Positions 8,749-18,057 of a DNA stretch of 64,000 bases are shown piece by piece. The position numbers and the translations under genes were made by a program. The notes below the pieces were generated by a model. That model did not search any database. It was not told where the DNA came from and saw only the letters and a program-made list of their open reading frames with translations. Origin of the DNA: Nakamurella deserti (GTDB taxonomy: Bacteria; Actinomycetota; Actinomycetes; Mycobacteriales; Nakamurellaceae). Within the stretch, counting starts at the first letter, position 1, and every line of letters starts with the position of its first letter. The DNA lies in contig NZ_QCXS01000003.1 in the NCBI RefSeq assembly GCF_003260015.1, positions 858,315 to 922,314 on the forward strand, read 5' to 3'.

Positions 8749-8857
8749 CGCCGGAGCACTCTGCACCCTCCGATTGTGCCCCCGCCCGGGTGTCCGCCGG
8801 ACCAACACCCGGCGCAGTCGCGATTGCGCGACCGGGAAAGGTGGGAAAGAGCACGTC

Positions 8858-9202
8858 ATGGCAGACACCGGGAAGGGCGTCGACGACGTCTGGGACGACT
8901 GGAAGGACGCGGTGAACATGACCGCGTCGGAGATCGAGCACTGGCTGGAGACCGACGAGTCGAAAGAGGTCGGTCAGAAGAAGGACGGCGACGGCGAGTC
9001 GACCGGCCACCACTCCGGCCGCCGCATCGTGGAGATCCTGCACACGAAGAAGGCCGACCTCACCGACGACGACGTGCAGTGGATGCACAAGGTGGTCGGC
9101 TACGTCCACCGGCACCGGGCGCAGGGACCGTCGAAGGACGTCGAGCACTCCCGGTGGCGCTACTCGCTGATGAACTGGGGCAACGACCCGCTCAAGAAGT
9201 GA
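8858..9202 (+). CDS. DUF3140 family protein
   Basis: This 114-residue acidic cytoplasmic protein matches DUF3140: an N-terminal VWDDWKDAVNMTASEIEHWL helix, a Lys/Ser linker, a GHHSGRRIVEIL segment, then DDVQWMHKVVGYVHRHRAQ and a final RWRYSLMNWGNDP. The family is common in actinobacteria and cyanobacteria and is uncharacterised; its members are often near DNA-metabolism genes, though here the neighbours are a HAD phosphatase and a convergent YccF gene. A GGAAAG run sits upstream of the ATG. Confidence 0.8.
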   Translation: MADTGKGVDDVWDDWKDAVNMTASEIEHWLETDESKEVGQKKDGDGESTGHHSGRRIVEILHTKKADLTDDDVQWMHKVVGYVHRHRAQGPSKDVEHSRWRYSLMNWGNDPLKK

Positions 9203-9221
9203 GCGCGATGGTGGGCGCGGC

Positions 9222-9638
9222 TCAGTACGTCCGGGCAGCGGTGCCGCGCCACTGCAGGTAGGGGTCGTCGGTGGGGACGATGACCTTGCCCAGCGGCATC
9301 AACGTCACCGGGATCAGCTTGAAGTTGGCCAGGCCCAGCGGGATGCCGATGATCGTGATGTACAGCGCCACCCCGGTGACCAGGTGTCCGATCGCGAGCC
9401 AGATGCCGGCGAAGATCAACCAGATCACGTTGCCGATGGCCGAGGCCGACCCGGCGTCGGCACGGTCGACGACCCGCCGGCCGAACGGCCACAGCGCGAA
9501 GCCGGCGATCCGGAACGACGCGATCCCGAACGGGATCGTGATGATCAGGATGCAGCAGACCACACCGGCCACCACGTAGCCGAGCGCCATCCAGATCCCG
9601 CAGAGCACGAGCCAGATGACGTTGAGGATGGCGTTCAT
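9222..9638 (-). CDS. yccF: YccF (DUF307) inner-membrane protein
   Basis: This 138-residue protein consists of two internal copies of the YccF unit: NVIWLVLCGIWMALGY near the start and NVIWLIFAGIWLAIGH after residue 68, each followed by a hydrophobic span and an I(P)FG or IPLG turn. Four membrane segments result. The start codon overlaps the stop of the molybdenum hydroxylase gene by 4 bases (ATGA), so it is the last gene of that operon by position. YccF function is unknown, and why it is coupled to the hydroxylase is unclear. Confidence 0.88.
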   Translation of the reverse strand: MNAILNVIWLVLCGIWMALGYVVAGVVCCILIITIPFGIASFRIAGFALWPFGRRVVDRADAGSASAIGNVIWLIFAGIWLAIGHLVTGVALYITIIGIPLGLANFKLIPVTLMPLGKVIVPTDDPYLQWRGTAARTY

Positions 9639-12334
9639 GGACCCAGTGTCCCCGGTTGCGCCGCCTCGGCCACCCCGGCCGCCCGGAGTCCCGCCCAGAT
9701 CCGGTCCCAGGTCAACGGCAGCGACGTGAACCGGACACCGGTGGCGTCGGCGATCGCGTTGACCAGGGCGGGTGCGACCGGGTTGTAAGGCGATTCGCTC
9801 ATCGACTTGGCCCCGAACGGACCCAACGCGTCCGAGGTCGCGGCGAACAGCACCTCGGTGCGCGGCACGTCGGCGAACTGGGGGATGTGGTACTCCCGCA
9901 GGGTCGTGGTGAGCACCCGCCCGTCGCCCGGATCGACCCGCATGTCCTCGTACAGCACGGTGCCGACGGCCTGGGCGACGCCGCCCTCGACCTGGCCGCG
10001 GCACTGGACCGGGTTCATCACGAAGCCCGCGTCGGCGGCCTGCACCGACTGCAGGATCCGCACCTCTCCCGTCCGCACGTCGACCGCCACCCGGAACCCC
10101 TGGACGTTGAAGGCGATGGAGCGGCCGGACCCGTCGTCGCGGCCGCGGCCGACGAGCCCGGCGGTCGGGCCGGTGGCCACCATCATCCGGGTGCGCAGGT
10201 CCTCCGCCGCCCGGAGCACCGCGTGCCCGGCGACCACGACGCCGGTCGAACCGTAGGCGCCGGTGTCGTGCTCGACGGCGTCGGTGTCGGACGGGACCAG
10301 CCGGACCCGGCCGACCCCGACCCCGAGCACCGACGCGGCGATCTGGGTGTGCACGGTGGCGGTGCCGTTGCCGAACTCGGCGGTACCCACCCGCACCGTG
10401 TAGCTGCCGTCCGCCTCGGCGGTGACCGAGGCGTCGGCGAAGTGCCCGCGCGGCGGGATGGTGTCGATCATCGACATCGCCATCCCGGTGCCGACCCGCC
10501 AGTGCGGCCCCGGCGGCGGCGACACCCCGTTGCCGCGGTGCATGGCCGACCGGACCAGGTCCAGGCACTCGTCGGCGCCGTGCGAGCCGTAACGCACGTC
10601 GTGCGGTTCGGGGGTGGTCGACAGCATCGGCTCGCCGGGTCGCACCACGTTGCGCCGCCGGACCTCGTACGGGTCCAGGTCGAGCCGTCGGCAGACCTCG
10701 TCCAGTGCCCCCTCGACGGCCAGGATGACCTGTCCGAGGCCGTAGCCGCGGAAGGCCCCCGCGGGCGGGGTGTGGGTGTAGACCGCCGCGGCGTCGACCT
10801 TCTTGTTCGGGCAGTGGTAGACGGTCAGCGACTCGTTGCAGCCGTGGAACATCACGCCGATCGCGTGGTTGCCGTAGGCGCCGGTGTTGCTCAGCACGTC
10901 CACCGCGATCGCGGTGATGTCGCCGTCGGCGGTGGCGCCCATCCGGACCCCGATGCGCATCGGATGCCGGCTCGGTGCGCCGACGAACTGCTCGGAGCGG
11001 GTGAACTCCAGCTGGACGGGACGCCCGGTCTTGAGCATGCCGAGCAGGACGACGTCCTCGGTGAGCAGTTCCTGCTTCGCCCCGAACCCGCCACCGACCC
11101 GCGTGGTGAGCACCCGCAGGTCGCGGCGGTCCACGCCGAAGATGCGGCACAGCTCGTCGCGCACCAGGAACGGCACCTGGGAGCTGGTCCGCACGACCAG
11201 GCGGCCGTCGGGGGCCCGCCAGCCGACCGACCCGTGGGTCTCCAGATGCGCGTGCTGTACCCGCGGGGTCGTCCAGACCTGCTCGACGATCACCGCGGCG
11301 TCGGCGAACCCGCTCTCCACCGAACCGATCTCGGAGTGCACCTCGGCGGCGACGTTGCCGCGGCCGTCGATCATCCGGCAGGTCGCGGGGTCCTTGTCGG
11401 CGTGCACGGCGGGTGCCTGGGGATCCCGGGCGCGTTCGGGATCCACGACGGCCGGCAGCACCTCGTAGTCGACCGCGATCGCGCGACAGCCCGCCTCGGC
11501 GGCGGTCACCGACTCGGCGATCACCGCGGCGACCCGCTGGCCGACGAACCGTACGACGGTGTCGAAGACGCGGGTGTCGTCGATGTCGTCGAGCCGGTTC
11601 TCGTGCCGCCCGGTGGAGAACAGCACGTCCGGGGAGTCGTCGGCGGTGAGGACCGTGACCACCCCCGGCACCCGCAGGGCGGCGGTGACGTCCATCGACC
11701 GGATGCGGGCATGGGGGTGCGGGCTCCGCAGCAGCTTCGCGTGCAGCAGCCCCGGCAGCGCGAGATCCAGCGTGAACGGCTCCGTCCCGGTGACCACCCG
11801 CACCGAGGCGGGCGCGGCCACGGACTGCCCCACGGGCGGGCGACCCGGCTCGGACCGCACGTTGACGACGCCGCGGACGGCGTCCTCGACGGCGCGGTAT
11901 CCCGTGCAGCGGCACAGGTTGCCCTTGAGCTTGCGCGGCAGGTCGTCCAGGTCGGCGGGGCCGAAGGTCGACGCCGTGACGACCATCCCGGCGGTGCAGA
12001 AGCCGCACTGGAAGCCCTGGGCGGCCACGAAGTCCGCGGCCACCGGGTGCAGCTCGCCGTCGCTGAGTCCGGTGACCGTGGTGACCGCGTGACCGACGGC
12101 CTGGTGCGCGGGGAACACGCACGAGTGCACCGGCGCGCCGTCGACGAGCACCGAGCAGGCGCCGCAGTCCCCCGCGTCGCAGCCTTTCTTGACCCCGAAG
12201 TGCCCCTGCTCGCGGATGAACGTCCGCAGGCACTGGCCGGGCCGCGGCGCGGCGGTGGCGGCGGTGCCGTCGATCTCGACGACGGCGTCCGGCGGCGCCG
12301 TGACCGTCGCCGGCTCGCTGCTCAGGGTGGTCAC
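9635..12334 (-). CDS. xanthine-dehydrogenase-type hydroxylase, fused 2Fe-2S and molybdopterin subunits
   Basis: This 899-residue protein joins two usual subunits. Residues about 1-165 form the iron-sulfur subunit: a plant-type cluster GCDAGDCGACSVLVDG and a second four-helix cluster with GFQCGFCTAGM and GNLCRCTGY. From about 185 to the end is the molybdopterin subunit, with GGGFGAK, GAFRGYGLGQ and a C-terminal GAKSMSESPYN whose Glu aligns with the catalytic base position. With the FAD subunit encoded just upstream (4-base GTGA overlap) it would hydroxylate a purine, most likely hypoxanthine/xanthine to urate given the uricase and guanine deaminase genes nearby. The substrate is inferred from context; other heterocycles are possible. 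It is cytoplasmic, with no signal peptide. Confidence 0.87.
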   Translation of the reverse strand: MTTLSSEPATVTAPPDAVVEIDGTAATAAPRPGQCLRTFIREQGHFGVKKGCDAGDCGACSVLVDGAPVHSCVFPAHQAVGHAVTTVTGLSDGELHPVAADFVAAQGFQCGFCTAGMVVTASTFGPADLDDLPRKLKGNLCRCTGYRAVEDAVRGVVNVRSEPGRPPVGQSVAAPASVRVVTGTEPFTLDLALPGLLHAKLLRSPHPHARIRSMDVTAALRVPGVVTVLTADDSPDVLFSTGRHENRLDDIDDTRVFDTVVRFVGQRVAAVIAESVTAAEAGCRAIAVDYEVLPAVVDPERARDPQAPAVHADKDPATCRMIDGRGNVAAEVHSEIGSVESGFADAAVIVEQVWTTPRVQHAHLETHGSVGWRAPDGRLVVRTSSQVPFLVRDELCRIFGVDRRDLRVLTTRVGGGFGAKQELLTEDVVLLGMLKTGRPVQLEFTRSEQFVGAPSRHPMRIGVRMGATADGDITAIAVDVLSNTGAYGNHAIGVMFHGCNESLTVYHCPNKKVDAAAVYTHTPPAGAFRGYGLGQVILAVEGALDEVCRRLDLDPYEVRRRNVVRPGEPMLSTTPEPHDVRYGSHGADECLDLVRSAMHRGNGVSPPPGPHWRVGTGMAMSMIDTIPPRGHFADASVTAEADGSYTVRVGTAEFGNGTATVHTQIAASVLGVGVGRVRLVPSDTDAVEHDTGAYGSTGVVVAGHAVLRAAEDLRTRMMVATGPTAGLVGRGRDDGSGRSIAFNVQGFRVAVDVRTGEVRILQSVQAADAGFVMNPVQCRGQVEGGVAQAVGTVLYEDMRVDPGDGRVLTTTLREYHIPQFADVPRTEVLFAATSDALGPFGAKSMSESPYNPVAPALVNAIADATGVRFTSLPLTWDRIWAGLRAAGVAEAAQPGTLGP

Positions 12335-13137
12335 GCCAGTTCCTCCAGGACCTCGTGAGCCAGCACGGCGGTGATGTGCCGCCGCCACGGTGCGGCGCCG
12401 TAGACGTCGTCGACCCAGTGGCCGGCCACGACGGCGTCGAGGCGGGCGACCAGGTCGGGCACCGGCCCGCGCGGCACCCGCAGGGTGAACGGCCGGGTGG
12501 TGGTGGCGCTGACCGTCAGCACGACGTCGGCGCCGTCGGTGCGGCCGATGATGACCGCGGACGACCGGCCCAGCGGCGCCAGCGCCAGCTTGCGCATCGC
12601 GTACGTCGCCCGCAGCGCCGCACCGGGCAGCACGATCTCGCGCAGCACCTCGCCGGGCCGCAGCACGTTGACGGTGTCGCCGACCACGAAATCGGTGACC
12701 GGCAGGACGTACTCGGTGCCGTCGGGGCGCCAGACGAGCACCCGCCCGTCGGCGGCGGCGGTCAGCGAGATCATCGAGCCCGCCGGGTAGGAGACGCACA
12801 GGTTGCCGCCGACGGTACTGCGGTTCCAGATCTTGAACGAGGCCAGGAACGCGTCGCAGCAGTCGGCGACCAGCCGGCTCAGGTGCGGCCACTCCACCGG
12901 CGGCTGCAGGGCACGCAGCTCGGCCACCGTGCAGGTGGCGGCGATGTGCAGCCCGTCGGGCCGGACGGTCAGCGGCTCCCAGTCGAGCTCGCTGAGATCG
13001 ACCAGGCGGCGCAGGGTGTCGTGGGGTTCCCCGTACAGCGCGGTGCCGCCGGCGAGGAAGGCGTCGCCGGGACGTGGATCGGCGAGATCGGCGCGGTCCC
13101 GGGCGACCAGCACCTCGGTCACCGTCGTCAGATCCAT
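12331..13137 (-). CDS. FAD-binding subunit of molybdenum hydroxylase (CoxM/XdhB type)
   Basis: This 268-residue protein shows the FAD-binding PCMH pattern: AFLAGGTALYGE near residue 28 (pyrophosphate loop), a second FAD contact NRSTVGGNLCVSYPAG around residue 105, then the CO-dehydrogenase flavoprotein C-terminal domain. It passes electrons from the iron-sulfur clusters to NAD or another acceptor. GAGGAC lies ahead of ATG 13137, and the 3' end overlaps the fused hydroxylase gene by 4 bases. It lies only 13 bases after the ABC permease gene, so the importer and hydroxylase may share a transcript. Confidence 0.87.
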   Translation of the reverse strand: MDLTTVTEVLVARDRADLADPRPGDAFLAGGTALYGEPHDTLRRLVDLSELDWEPLTVRPDGLHIAATCTVAELRALQPPVEWPHLSRLVADCCDAFLASFKIWNRSTVGGNLCVSYPAGSMISLTAAADGRVLVWRPDGTEYVLPVTDFVVGDTVNVLRPGEVLREIVLPGAALRATYAMRKLALAPLGRSSAVIIGRTDGADVVLTVSATTTRPFTLRVPRGPVPDLVARLDAVVAGHWVDDVYGAAPWRRHITAVLAHEVLEELA

Positions 13138-13150
13138 CGGGTCCTCACCC

Positions 13151-14044
13151 TCAGCGCTTGCCGGCGTTCGGTCCCCACTGTGCCAGCACGGCCGATTCGA
13201 TGATGGTCGCGATCTCGTACAGCACGATCGAGATGACCACCGAGAACACCACGATGGCCCAGACGCCGGTCTTGTTGGCGCCCTGGTACTTGTTCAGCAG
13301 ACCGCCGAAGCCTTCGCTGCCGGACAGCCACTCGGCCAGCATGGCACCGACGACGGCCCCGGGTACGGAGATCCGCACGGCGGCGAAGAAGTGCGGTAGC
13401 GCGGACGGGATCCGCACTCTGAACAACGCGTCCCGGTCGGAGCCGCCGTAGACCTTGACCACGTCCAGCGACTGGGGCGAGGCCGACCGCAGTCCGATGA
13501 CGATGTTCACCAGCGCCGGGAAGAGCACCACGATCGCGCCGATGGCGGCGATCGCGGCCTTGCCGGTGAACATCATCAGCAGCACCGGCGCCATCGCCAC
13601 CAGCGGCACCGAGCGCAGCAGCATCGCGATCGGCATGAACGCGAACTCCACCGCCGGCAACAGCACGAACAGGGCGGCGACGACCAGCGCGATGGCCAGG
13701 CCGGTGAAGAAGCCGATGGCCGCGTCGACGAGCGTCGTGCCCAGCGCTCCCCACAGCTCCGAGCGGGCCGCTTCGGCCGACAGCGACTGGGGCCGGATGC
13801 CGCGCGTCGTCGGAGCCGAGGTGAACAGGTAGTCCCAGACGTTGCCCGGCGTCTTGCCGACCAGCGGGTTGACGTCGAAGACCTTGAACAGCGCCACCCA
13901 GATGACGCCGAGGCCGACGAGCGCCGAGATCAGCACGGTGGCCGACAGCAGGGTGCGCCGGGCGACCACCCGGGCGATGGAGGGCTGCGCGTCCTCCGTG
14001 GCCGTGGGGGTGGCGCGAGCGGCGGGATCGAGAACGGCGGTCAT
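13151..14044 (-). CDS. ABC importer permease (SsuC/TauC/ThiX type), second copy
   Basis: This 297-residue permease has about six membrane spans and the BPD-type EAA loop (VKVYGGSDRDALFRVRIPSA). A long N-terminal segment and a periplasmic loop (FTSAPTTRGIRPQSLS) precede the core. It is separated by one base from the upstream permease gene, so two different permeases probably form a heterodimeric channel rather than the usual homodimer. The solute is inferred to be a purine, pyrimidine or related nitrogen compound from the surrounding catabolic genes. Confidence 0.85.
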   Translation of the reverse strand: MTAVLDPAARATPTATEDAQPSIARVVARRTLLSATVLISALVGLGVIWVALFKVFDVNPLVGKTPGNVWDYLFTSAPTTRGIRPQSLSAEAARSELWGALGTTLVDAAIGFFTGLAIALVVAALFVLLPAVEFAFMPIAMLLRSVPLVAMAPVLLMMFTGKAAIAAIGAIVVLFPALVNIVIGLRSASPQSLDVVKVYGGSDRDALFRVRIPSALPHFFAAVRISVPGAVVGAMLAEWLSGSEGFGGLLNKYQGANKTGVWAIVVFSVVISIVLYEIATIIESAVLAQWGPNAGKR

Positions 14045-14045
14045 G

Positions 14046-14909
14046 TCAGCTTCCGGCCTTTCCGGCGGTCCACGGGGTGACGAACCGGGCGACCAGACCG
14101 ACCAGGAAGTAGGCCAGGCCGGCGACCGCTCCGCTGATGAGGGCCAGGAACCACAGGGTGGGGACGTCGCCGACGGCCTGCGCGGAGCGCAGCAGCTTGC
14201 CGAGCTTGTTCTCCCCGCCGCTGCCCAGGTACTCGGCCAGGATGGCCCCGAGGAACGCGGCCGGCGCGGCGATCCGCAGCGCGCCGAAGACGCTGGGCAG
14301 GGCCGCGATCAGCTGCACCTTGCGCAGCATCGTCCAGCGGCCGCCACCGTAGGCCCGGACGACGTCCAGGCTCGTCGCCGAGGCGGCCCGGAAGCCGAGC
14401 AGCGTGCCGACGACGGAGGTGAAGAAGACCGACAACGCGGCCAGGGTGATCGACGGGACCTGGGGGTTGTCCAGGCCGGCGACGATCACCAGCACCGGTC
14501 CGATCGCCACCAGCGGGATGCAGTAGGTGACGATCGCCAGCTGGGTGACGATCTGTTCCAGCCGGGGCAGCAGCAGGACCAGCGAGGCGAACAGGAAGGC
14601 GGCGAGGTTGCCCCACAGGAACCCCCACGCCGCGGAGCCGAGCGTGACCTGCAGGTTCGTCCACAGCGACACCCACTGGGCGCCGTCGAAGAACCGGGCG
14701 GCCACCGAGAACGGGGTGGGGATGGCGCGGCTGGACTGGAACAGGGTGATCGACGCGATCCACCAGATCAGCAGGATCAACGCGACGCCGATGGTGGCAC
14801 CCACCCAGGACGGCAGCTGCGTGATCCGCCGGCCCAGTGGCGTGCGCGGATCACCCGCGGGCGCGGGCGGGGGTGCCGTCTGGACCGGAGTGGCCACGGG
14901 GGTGCTCAT
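14046..14909 (-). CDS. ABC importer permease (SsuC/TauC/ThiX type), first copy
   Basis: This 287-residue permease is related to the following gene. It has a Pro-rich cytoplasmic N-terminus, six hydrophobic spans and the EAA-loop equivalent VVRAYGGGRWTMLRKVQLIAAL. ATG 14909 overlaps the ATPase stop codon by one base (TGATG), indicating coupled translation. It is part of the ATPase-permease-permease set with the binding protein encoded just upstream. Confidence 0.87.
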   Translation of the reverse strand: MSTPVATPVQTAPPPAPAGDPRTPLGRRITQLPSWVGATIGVALILLIWWIASITLFQSSRAIPTPFSVAARFFDGAQWVSLWTNLQVTLGSAAWGFLWGNLAAFLFASLVLLLPRLEQIVTQLAIVTYCIPLVAIGPVLVIVAGLDNPQVPSITLAALSVFFTSVVGTLLGFRAASATSLDVVRAYGGGRWTMLRKVQLIAALPSVFGALRIAAPAAFLGAILAEYLGSGGENKLGKLLRSAQAVGDVPTLWFLALISGAVAGLAYFLVGLVARFVTPWTAGKAGS

Positions 14910-15757
14910 CAGTGCTCGTCCGATCCGGTGCCGCCGCGTCCGAAGAGGATCTCCGACAGCTGATCGTGGTAGGCGTGGAACTCCGGGGTGCGCATCATGT
15001 CGGGGGTCCGCGGCCGGGGCAGGTCGATCGACACCACCTCGGCGATCCGGCCCGGCCGGGGACTCATCACCGCGACCACGTCGGACAGGAAGATCGCCTC
15101 GGAGATGCCGTGGGTGACCATCAGCGTGGTGGCGGGCTTCTCGGTCCAGATGCGCAGCAGCTCGACGTTCAGCCGCTGCCGCGTCATGTCGTCCAGCGCG
15201 CCGAACGGCTCGTCCAGGAGCATCACGCTGGGTTTGACGGCCAGGCACCGGGCGATGGCGACTCGCTGGCGCATCCCACCGGACAGCTGCGCGGGTTTGG
15301 CGTCCTCGAACCCGGTGAGCCCGACGAGCCCGACCAGGTCGTCGATCAGGCCCGGTTCCGGGGTGATGCCGGCGACCTCGAGCGGCAGCCTGATGTTGTT
15401 GCGCACGGTCCGCCACGGCAGCAGCGCGGCCTCCTGGAAGGCGATGCCCAGCTGGTGGGTGCGCTGGATCTCCAGCGTCGACATCCCGTTGATCAGCGCC
15501 TTGCCCGCCGTCGGCGTCTCCAGACCGGCGAGGATGCGCAGGATGGTGGACTTCCCGCAGCCTGACGGACCGAGCAGCGACAGGAACGAGTTCTTCGCCG
15601 TCCCGAGGTCGGTGTCGGTCAGGGCCGTGACCGAGGTGCGGCCCATCGAGAACTTCTTCGACAGTCCCTGCAGGCTGATGCCGGTGGCCGACTTCGGGTC
15701 GTACGCCGCCCCCCGGGCCGACGGTGTGGCAACCGGTTCGGTGGTGGAGTGCGTCAT
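14909..15757 (-). CDS. ABC importer ATPase (SsuB/TauB type)
   Basis: This 282-residue ATPase contains Walker [12 protein letters not shown]-loop FQEAALLPW, signature [13 protein letters not shown], Walker [13 protein letters not shown] and switch VTHGISEA, all matching nitrate/sulfonate/taurine-type importers. AGGAAGGG lies about 9 bases ahead of the ATG. It is cytoplasmic and energises the two following permeases. Confidence 0.92.
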   Translation of the reverse strand: MTHSTTEPVATPSARGAAYDPKSATGISLQGLSKKFSMGRTSVTALTDTDLGTAKNSFLSLLGPSGCGKSTILRILAGLETPTAGKALINGMSTLEIQRTHQLGIAFQEAALLPWRTVRNNIRLPLEVAGITPEPGLIDDLVGLVGLTGFEDAKPAQLSGGMRQRVAIARCLAVKPSVMLLDEPFGALDDMTRQRLNVELLRIWTEKPATTLMVTHGISEAIFLSDVVAVMSPRPGRIAEVVSIDLPRPRTPDMMRTPEFHAYHDQLSEILFGRGGTGSDEH

Positions 15758-15863
15758 CGGGGGTGCCCTTCCTCGGAGTGTGCGGCGGCCGACACCGGGG
15801 CGGTCGCCGTCGGGACCATGGTCGTGGTGGCACGGGTGTCCGCGCCACCACGACCCGTCGGCG

Positions 15864-17054
15864 TCAGCCCGTGATCAGATCCGGGTACGCCGCGTAGACC
15901 TCGTCGAGCAGCGACAGGTCGAACAGCTCCTCGGCGGAGGTCTCGTAGCCGGTGAGCTTGATGGCCTCGACGATCTGCCCCTGCAGCTCCTCGGTCAGGG
16001 TGAAGATGCCGTTCTGCTTCGTGTCGTCGGAGACGATCAGCTCGTTCTGCGCGGTGGCCTGCTTGACCTCGTTCTCGACGTCGAGGTTGAGGTCCTTGCC
16101 GTACTTGTTGGCCGACAGCTCCGCCGAACCCTGCGGGTCGGCGATGGAGTCGGTCCAGCCCTTGATCTCGGCCCAGAGGAACGCCTTGAGCATCTCGCGG
16201 TCGTTGTCGATGGTGTCCTGCAGCACGGTGAAGGTCTCGGCGGTCAACGGCAGCCCGTTGTCGGCGAAGACCAGCGTGACCGGGGTGAAGCCCTTCGCCT
16301 CGGCCAGGAACGGCTCGTTGGTGACGTAGGACATGAAGCCGTCGACCTGGTTCTCGTACAGCGGCGCCGGGTCGTACTGCACCGGCGTGATCGTCAGCTG
16401 GTCGGCGGTCAGTCCGTTCGCCTTGAGGAAGCCCTCGAAGATCGACTGGTTGGTGCCCGCCTGGACGCCGATGTTCTTGCCGACGAGGTCGGCCGGTGTG
16501 CTGATCGGCTTGCCCTCCTGCAGCGACAGGATGCAGAACGGGTTCTTCTGATAGGTCGAGCCGATGATCTTCAGCGGCGCGCCGGTGTCGAGGATGTAGC
16601 GGGCGGTGGCGTCCGGCGCGGACAGTCCGATCTGCACCTCACCGGTGGCGACGAGCTCTTCCGCCGAGGACGGGACCGGCCCGGACACCAGCTCGACGCT
16701 CGAGAACCCGGCCTCGGTGTAGTAGCCCTTCTCGGTGGCGAAGAACTCACCGGCGAACTCGTAGTTCTTCACCCACGACAGCTGGAGTTTGATGTCGCCG
16801 TACGTCCCGGCCGGGGCCATCGTCATGCTGCCACCGGCGGCCGAGGAGGACATCGAGGCGGACGCCTCACCCGCCGACGACGCGACCGCCGAGGTGGCCG
16901 ACGAGGCGGAACTCGCCGCCGGCGTCTCCGCGCCGCCACACGCGGCGAGGATCCCACCGCCGCCCAGAGCGGCGGCGGACAGACCGGCCACCCGCAGGAA
17001 ACTGCGGCGGGACACCGGACCGCGGTCGTCGGGGCGGATCAGCGGGTTGGTCAT
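15864..17054 (-). CDS. NMT1/THI5-like ABC substrate-binding lipoprotein, Tat-type signal
   Basis: This 396-residue protein starts with a twin-arginine signal ([14 protein letters not shown]) and a lipobox LAAC at residue 39, so it is predicted to be exported by Tat and lipid-anchored outside the membrane. A low-complexity Ala/Ser linker (about 48-80) precedes an NMT1/THI5-like domain with the opening [17 protein letters not shown]. Such proteins bind small heterocycles or aromatic and sulfonated solutes. ATG 17054 has GGAG upstream. The gene lies between the urease genes and the hydroxylase genes, suggesting import of a nitrogen heterocycle (inference). Confidence 0.87.
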   Translation of the reverse strand: MTNPLIRPDDRGPVSRRSFLRVAGLSAAALGGGGILAACGGAETPAASSASSATSAVASSAGEASASMSSSAAGGSMTMAPAGTYGDIKLQLSWVKNYEFAGEFFATEKGYYTEAGFSSVELVSGPVPSSAEELVATGEVQIGLSAPDATARYILDTGAPLKIIGSTYQKNPFCILSLQEGKPISTPADLVGKNIGVQAGTNQSIFEGFLKANGLTADQLTITPVQYDPAPLYENQVDGFMSYVTNEPFLAEAKGFTPVTLVFADNGLPLTAETFTVLQDTIDNDREMLKAFLWAEIKGWTDSIADPQGSAELSANKYGKDLNLDVENEVKQATAQNELIVSDDTKQNGIFTLTEELQGQIVEAIKLTGYETSAEELFDLSLLDEVYAAYPDLITG

Positions 17055-17331
17055 CGGTCACTCCATCAGGAACGAAGGGGAGCCGCACGGCCGGGCCACG
17101 GCGTGGTCAGGTCGGTCGGCTCGACGGCGAGGGTGGTTCCGGGCGTACGACGACGGGTCGGTGGGCGACCCACTGGGTGCTCCCCGGACGGAGCGCAGCT
17201 AGGTGGACCCTCGCGCAGGTTCGTGAAATTCGTGTAACACGCGCGTTGCCGAACGTCGACGCACGCCGGTGGCAGGTTGTGAGGTGATCGAGGGTGGCAC
17301 AGCGCGCCCGGCAGGTCGCTCGGCGTGAACT

Positions 17332-18057
17332 TTACCGGTCGCCGATGGCCGGGCGGACCCCCGCACGCCAGTGCTGGAACAGCGCGCCGGCGCCCGAGCG
17401 GTGGGCGTCGCCACCGAGGTGGCGGGCGACCGCGCCCTCACCGGCGAGCGGGAACAGCCGGACGCCGGGCGGCGGGTCGGCCGGCGGACGACGACCGAAC
17501 AGGCTGACGGTGTCCACGATGCGGTGTGCGCCGAGCAGCCCGACGCGGTGCCGGCGCACCGGGTCCGTGAGGTCGAGGTCCTCGGCGAGCAGTGGGCGCG
17601 CGCCGTGGGCGACGCGCGTCCGCGACCGGAGGGCACCGCCGCGTTCGCCGGAGCGGCCGAGCACCAGCGTCTCGCGCAGCAGCGCGACCCCGGTGGCCGC
17701 GAGGTCGACCCGGGTGGTGCGGGTCACGTCCGCCCCGTCCGCCACGACGAACGGCTCGGCCTTCCAGGTCAGCGAGGCACCGTCGGCGACGGTGATGTCG
17801 ACCCGCCACGACGACGCGCCACCCCTGCCGTCGTAGGCTACGGTGCCCGCCGTGTCGACGAGCTCGAGATGACAGCCCGCCCCGACGTCGACGCCCAGGG
17901 CCACGTGGTCACCGGCGAGCAGCAGCGCCGTCGTGCCGACCAGCGCGATGCGGGCGCCGTCGGCGGTGGTGCGCAGGGTGCGCGGGCTCAGGTGCGACGT
18001 GCGCAGCGTCAGCTCCGGACGGCCGCCGGTGCCCGCCCGGATGCCGACGAACGTCAC
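17332..18057 (-). CDS. ureD: urease accessory protein UreD
   Basis: This 241-residue protein has the UreD/UreH pattern: [14 protein letters not shown] opening, [20 protein letters not shown]-like beta strands (here with AGDHVAL), TWKAEPFVV and a conserved RET segment. UreD bridges apo-urease to the UreF-UreG complex and channels nickel to the active site. The GTG start overlaps the ureG stop by 4 bases, making it the last gene of ureABCFGD. A TAA stop follows, then a 277-base gap. Confidence 0.9.
   Translation of the reverse strand: MTFVGIRAGTGGRPELTLRTSHLSPRTLRTTADGARIALVGTTALLLAGDHVALGVDVGAGCHLELVDTAGTVAYDGRGGASSWRVDITVADGASLTWKAEPFVVADGADVTRTTRVDLAATGVALLRETLVLGRSGERGGALRSRTRVAHGARPLLAEDLDLTDPVRRHRVGLLGAHRIVDTVSLFGRRPPADPPPGVRLFPLAGEGAVARHLGGDAHRSGAGALFQHWRAGVRPAIGDR

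Noticed and set aside
17213-17262. Possible GlnR site (GTTAC with nearby GAAC, minus strand) upstream of the NMT1-type importer
   Set aside because: Only one half-site fits; the second half (TTCAC) and spacing do not match the consensus well enough to list.
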